From TMP-24 sp964600685 (GTDB lineage: Bacteria; Pseudomonadota; Alphaproteobacteria; Rhodobacterales; Rhodobacteraceae): a stretch of DNA of 8,468 nucleotides. The notes beneath the pieces were generated by a model. That model made no database searches and was not told where the DNA came from. It saw only the letters and a program-made list of their open reading frames with translations. Each line of letters opens with the position of its first letter. The first letter of the stretch is position 1. A program made the translations under genes and the position numbers. Positions 6,486-8,468 of the stretch are shown here, one piece after another. The stretch is taken from positions 1-8,468 of the forward strand of contig CAZRKU010000119.1 of assembly GCA_964600685.1 (NCBI GenBank). Direction: 5' to 3'.

Positions 6486-6727
6486 GTCATTCACATCTTC
6501 GCACACCAACCCGCGCCCCTTGGAAACTTTCTGCTTGCTGCCCGGCGAAAGCCCCGCCGCGCGGGTCTTCAGCATGTCGGTGATTTCCAGCCTCGCCGCG
6601 ACTTCTTCGCCCCATGCCTTGCCCCTGGCCTCGTCTGCGCGCGATTGCGCAAGGGAAAGGCCAGATTGTCGAAGACGGCCATCGTGTCGTGGATGGCCGG
6701 GAACTGGAGCAGCTGCGCGATGTCGCG
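6486..6727 (-). pseudogene. Remnant of a GlpT-type (glycerol) ABC transporter ATPase
   Basis: On the minus strand, one frame gives RDIAQLLQFPAIHDTMAVFD followed by NLAFPLRNR (from 6727). A second frame continues as DEARGKAWGEEVAARLEITD, then MLKTRAAGLSPGSKQKVSKG and RGLVCEDVND (to 6486). Together they follow the segment just after the Q-loop of glycerol importer ATPases of the GlpT kind (RNIAQVFQFPVIYDTMTVYDNLAFPLRNRG as remembered, then a helical region and KQKISLGRGLVRxDVNA). The Walker A part upstream is not recognisable, and the Walker B/DEP part is lost after VND. One frameshift lies near 6630-6650. About 80 residues of a roughly 350-residue protein remain, so it cannot be functional. 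It is probably left from a glycerol uptake operon that was rearranged away. Confidence 0.75.
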
Positions 6728-6875
6728 CTGCCCGCGAACGGTTCCGCGGCCTTGACGAGCCGGTCGTCGCCGACTGCAGAATTGAGTAGCCGGATTCGGA
6801 AATTTGTCAGGCCAGGACATTGGCAGGTGACGTTGCGGCGCAAATTCACCGAATGCAGGGCCTTCAAGCAAAGGG

Positions 6876-6904
6876 TTGAAAGGACCGGTCAGGCCGATTA
6901 ATTT
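6876..6904 (+). promoter_or_regulatory. Probable promoter of the GntR-family regulator gene
   Basis: TTGAAA (6876-6881) and TAATTT (6899-6904) are 17 bp apart. The -35 is good and the -10 weak (3 of 6). The -10 falls inside the operator-like sequence at 6898-6915, which would allow direct autorepression. Confidence 0.4.
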
Positions 6905-6915
6905 GCTCAAAATTT
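6898..6915. promoter_or_regulatory. Second copy of the GntR-type operator, in front of its own gene
   Basis: TTAATTTGCTCAAAATTT matches the perfect palindrome at 7621-7638 at 14 of 18 positions, keeping AATTTG and TCAAA around the centre. It lies 16 nt before the regulator's start codon and overlaps its probable -10. The natural reading is an autoregulatory site. Confidence 0.6.
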
Positions 6916-6931
6916 CAGGAACGGATTAGGC

Positions 6932-7606
6932 ATGACCATGGGCAATGGCGAAGCTGCAGAGCGCAAGGTGCCGACCCATGAGGTAACCTATGTCCAGCTG
7001 CGCGACATGGTGCTGATGGGCGGTCTGGCGCCCGGTCAGGCCGTGACGATCCAGGGGCTGATCCGCGACCTGGGCGCGGGCATGACGCCGGTGCGCGAAG
7101 CCATCCGCCGCCTGACCGCGGAAGGGGCCTTGCAACTGCACGGCAACCGCCGCGTGTCGGTGCCGCGCCTGACCCCTGCCCTGCTGGACGAGATCGCCTT
7201 TGCGCGCCTGACGATCGAACCGAAGATCGCAGAGATGGCCGCGCCACGCCTGACAGAGGCGACGATCACCCAATTGGCCCAGATCGACGAAAAGATCAAC
7301 GAGGCGATGCGACAGGACGATATTCCCGGCTATCTGTCGGGCAACCACCGCTTCCACTTCACGCTTTATGACGCATCCGGCGCGCAGGTTCTGACCGACA
7401 TGGCGCAGTCTCTGTGGCTGCGGTTCGGCCCGTCGCTGCGTGTCGTTTCGGCACGCTACAGCCAGGGCCGCCTGCCCGACCGCCACAGCGACGCCATTGC
7501 CGCCATGCGGGCAGGCGACGGCAAGGCGCTGGCGCGGGCGGTGGAAGCCGACATAGCGCAAGGTGTCGAATATGTGCGCCAGGCGCTTCAGGCCGGGGAA
7601 ATCTGA
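6932..7606 (+). CDS. GntR-family transcriptional regulator, FCD (FadR) subfamily
   Basis: This 224-residue DNA-binding repressor or activator has an N-terminal winged helix-turn-helix (about 15-80), with MTPVREAIRRLTAEGAL (51-67) as the recognition region and GNRRVSVP as the wing. A C-terminal FCD ligand-binding domain (about 85-215) follows. The FCD domain shows NHRFHFTLYDASG (138-150) and DRHSDAI (183-189), giving H142 and H185 as candidate metal ligands. The position usually holding the last histidine reads EADI, so metal binding may be altered. Two starts are possible: ATG 6932, or ATG 6938, which has TTAGG 7 nt upstream. Operator-like sites lie in front of this gene and of the aminotransferase 151 nt downstream, so it probably controls both. 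Its ligand is unknown; a putrescine-like amine or its product would fit the target. Confidence 0.92.
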   Translation: MTMGNGEAAERKVPTHEVTYVQLRDMVLMGGLAPGQAVTIQGLIRDLGAGMTPVREAIRRLTAEGALQLHGNRRVSVPRLTPALLDEIAFARLTIEPKIAEMAAPRLTEATITQLAQIDEKINEAMRQDDIPGYLSGNHRFHFTLYDASGAQVLTDMAQSLWLRFGPSLRVVSARYSQGRLPDRHSDAIAAMRAGDGKALARAVEADIAQGVEYVRQALQAGEI

Positions 7607-7620
7607 AGTTCGCCCCTCAC

Positions 7621-7638
7621 ATAATTTGATCAAATTAT
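7621..7638. promoter_or_regulatory. Perfect 18-bp palindromic operator (probable GntR/FCD binding site)
   Basis: ATAATTTGATCAAATTAT is its own reverse complement over all 18 bases and stands out as AT-rich in GC-rich DNA. It ends one base before the -35 box of the aminotransferase promoter. Size and symmetry fit a FadR-type dimer, and a related copy stands before the regulator gene. A site just upstream of -35 could serve activation or repression by steric hindrance. Confidence 0.72.
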
Positions 7639-7639
7639 A

Positions 7640-7667
7640 TTGACAAGTATCGCCGCTCGCCTATTCT
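7640..7667 (+). promoter_or_regulatory. Promoter of the aminotransferase gene
   Basis: A consensus TTGACA -35 box (7640-7645) is followed after 16 bp by TATTCT (7662-7667, 4 of 6). Transcription should begin near 7674, leaving a leader of about 85 nt before the start codon. Confidence 0.6.
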
Positions 7668-7757
7668 GTCCTCAATGGCACCTGGTCGGGCAGCGGGATG
7701 ATTCCCAGAGCGGCCCCGCGCAAAAGGGCCACGCCACCCCCTACTGAAGAGGGCAAG

Positions 7758-8468
7758 ATGACCAAGATCACCAATCACATGCCGACGGCAGAGCTGCAGA
7801 AGCTGGATGCCGCCCACCACATGCATCCCTTCACCGAAAACGCAGCCCTGGCGCGCAAGGGCGCGCGGATCATGGTGCGCGGCGAGGGCGTGTGGCTGAC
7901 CGACAGCGAGGGCCACAAGATCCTCGACGGGATGGCGGGCCTGTGGTGCACCAACATCGGCTATGGCCGCAAGGATCTGGGCGAGGTCGCCAAGCGCCAG
8001 ATGGACGAACTGGCCTATTACAACACCTTCTTCCAGACGACCCATGTGCCCGCCATCGCGCTGGCGGCGAAGCTCGCCGAACTCGCGCCGGGCGATCTGA
8101 ACCATGTGTTCTTCGCCGGCTCCGGCTCGGAAGCCAACGACACCAACATCCGCGCCGTCCGCCGCTACTGGGACATCAAGGGCCAGCCGGAAAAGCGGGT
8201 GATCATCGGGCGCCACAACGGCTATCACGGCTCGACCATGGGCGGCGGGTCCTTGGGCGGCATGGCCCCGATCCATGCGCATGGCGGCAAGATCGACGGC
8301 ATCGTCCATATCGGCGAGCCGAACTGGTGGGCGCAGGGCGGCGACATGACGCCCGAGGCCTTCGGCCTGATGCGCGCGCAGGAGCTTGAGGCGAAGATCC
8401 TCGAACTTGGGCAGGACAAGGTCGCGGCCTTCATCGGCGAGCCGGTGCAGGGTGCCGGCGGCGTGATC
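7758..8468 (+). CDS. Class III PLP aminotransferase, putrescine-pyruvate (SpuC) type, cut by right edge
   Basis: This is the N-terminal 237 residues of a PLP-dependent class III (omega) aminotransferase, which moves an amino group from an amine to pyruvate or a similar keto acid in the cytosol. It resembles SpuC-type putrescine aminotransferases closely: DAAHHMHPFTE (18-28), LDGMAGLWCTNIGYGRKDL (56-74), YYNTFFQTTH (87-96), the PLP-phosphate motif GSGSEAND (121-128), NGYHGST (154-160) with the ring-stacking aromatic, and GEPVQGAGGVI (227-237). The cofactor aspartate and the Schiff-base lysine lie beyond the edge. GAGGG sits 6 nt before the ATG. A dedicated promoter and palindromic operator precede it, and the GntR regulator is the upstream gene. 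Taurine, beta-alanine or other amines are possible alternative substrates, since this subfamily is hard to assign by sequence alone. Confidence 0.88.
   Translation, partial: MTKITNHMPTAELQKLDAAHHMHPFTENAALARKGARIMVRGEGVWLTDSEGHKILDGMAGLWCTNIGYGRKDLGEVAKRQMDELAYYNTFFQTTHVPAIALAAKLAELAPGDLNHVFFAGSGSEANDTNIRAVRRYWDIKGQPEKRVIIGRHNGYHGSTMGGGSLGGMAPIHAHGGKIDGIVHIGEPNWWAQGGDMTPEAFGLMRAQELEAKILELGQDKVAAFIGEPVQGAGGVI

Noticed and set aside
7621..7638. FNR/Anr box at TTGATCAA
   Set aside because: FNR-type sites need TTGAT-N4-ATCAA; here the half-sites overlap with no spacer. The second copy in front of gntR points to the regulator itself.
7635..8309. A 224-codon minus-strand open frame opposite the aminotransferase
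   Set aside because: The plus strand encodes unmistakable class III aminotransferase motifs, and the minus frame has no recognisable family.

Overview
The window has high G+C, G/C-ending codons and genes typical of alphaproteobacterial one-carbon and amine metabolism. It most resembles Rhodobacteraceae (a Ruegeria/Paracoccus/Rhodobacter-type organism); this is inferred from gene content and style, not from a marker gene.

Layout, left to right. (1) Positions 1-4020, minus strand, hold a methylamine-oxidation operon read right to left: dmmD (GcvT-like, folate-binding), dmmA (small zinc-ribbon protein), dmmB (FMN/2Fe-2S reductase) and dmmC (DUF3445 heme N-demethylase subunit). A 127-nt gap follows, then the first 21 codons of fhs (formate-tetrahydrofolate ligase), which runs off the left edge. 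The dmm proteins match the dimethylamine monooxygenase / heme-dependent oxidative N-demethylase system, which converts dimethylamine to methylamine plus formaldehyde. Folate-linked DmmD and Fhs fit disposal of the released C1 unit. (2) Positions 4021-4147 are the dmmD upstream region, with a 34-bp-period tandem direct repeat. (3) A clear intrinsic terminator at 4148-4175 closes a minus-strand APC-family permease gene (4192-5954), which has an apparent one-base frameshift close to its 3' end. (4) Positions 5955-6931 hold no intact gene. They contain AT-rich upstream DNA for the permease and, at 6486-6727, a frameshifted remnant of a GlpT-type glycerol ABC transporter ATPase. (5) From 6932 on the plus strand there is a GntR/FCD regulator, then a class III aminotransferase of the SpuC (putrescine-pyruvate) type, cut by the right edge.

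Most notable regulatory signal: a perfect 18-bp palindrome sits directly upstream of a good -35 element in front of the aminotransferase. A 14/18 match to it overlaps the likely promoter of the GntR gene, so the regulator probably controls both itself and the aminotransferase.

The left half handles methylated amines through oxidative N-demethylation and the right half probably handles a primary amine or polyamine through transamination. The permease between them may import an amine or amino-acid substrate, but its substrate cannot be read from the sequence. I see no CRISPR array, RNA gene or intact mobile element, and no wholly new system. The novelty lies in regulatory structure and two damaged or frameshifted genes.
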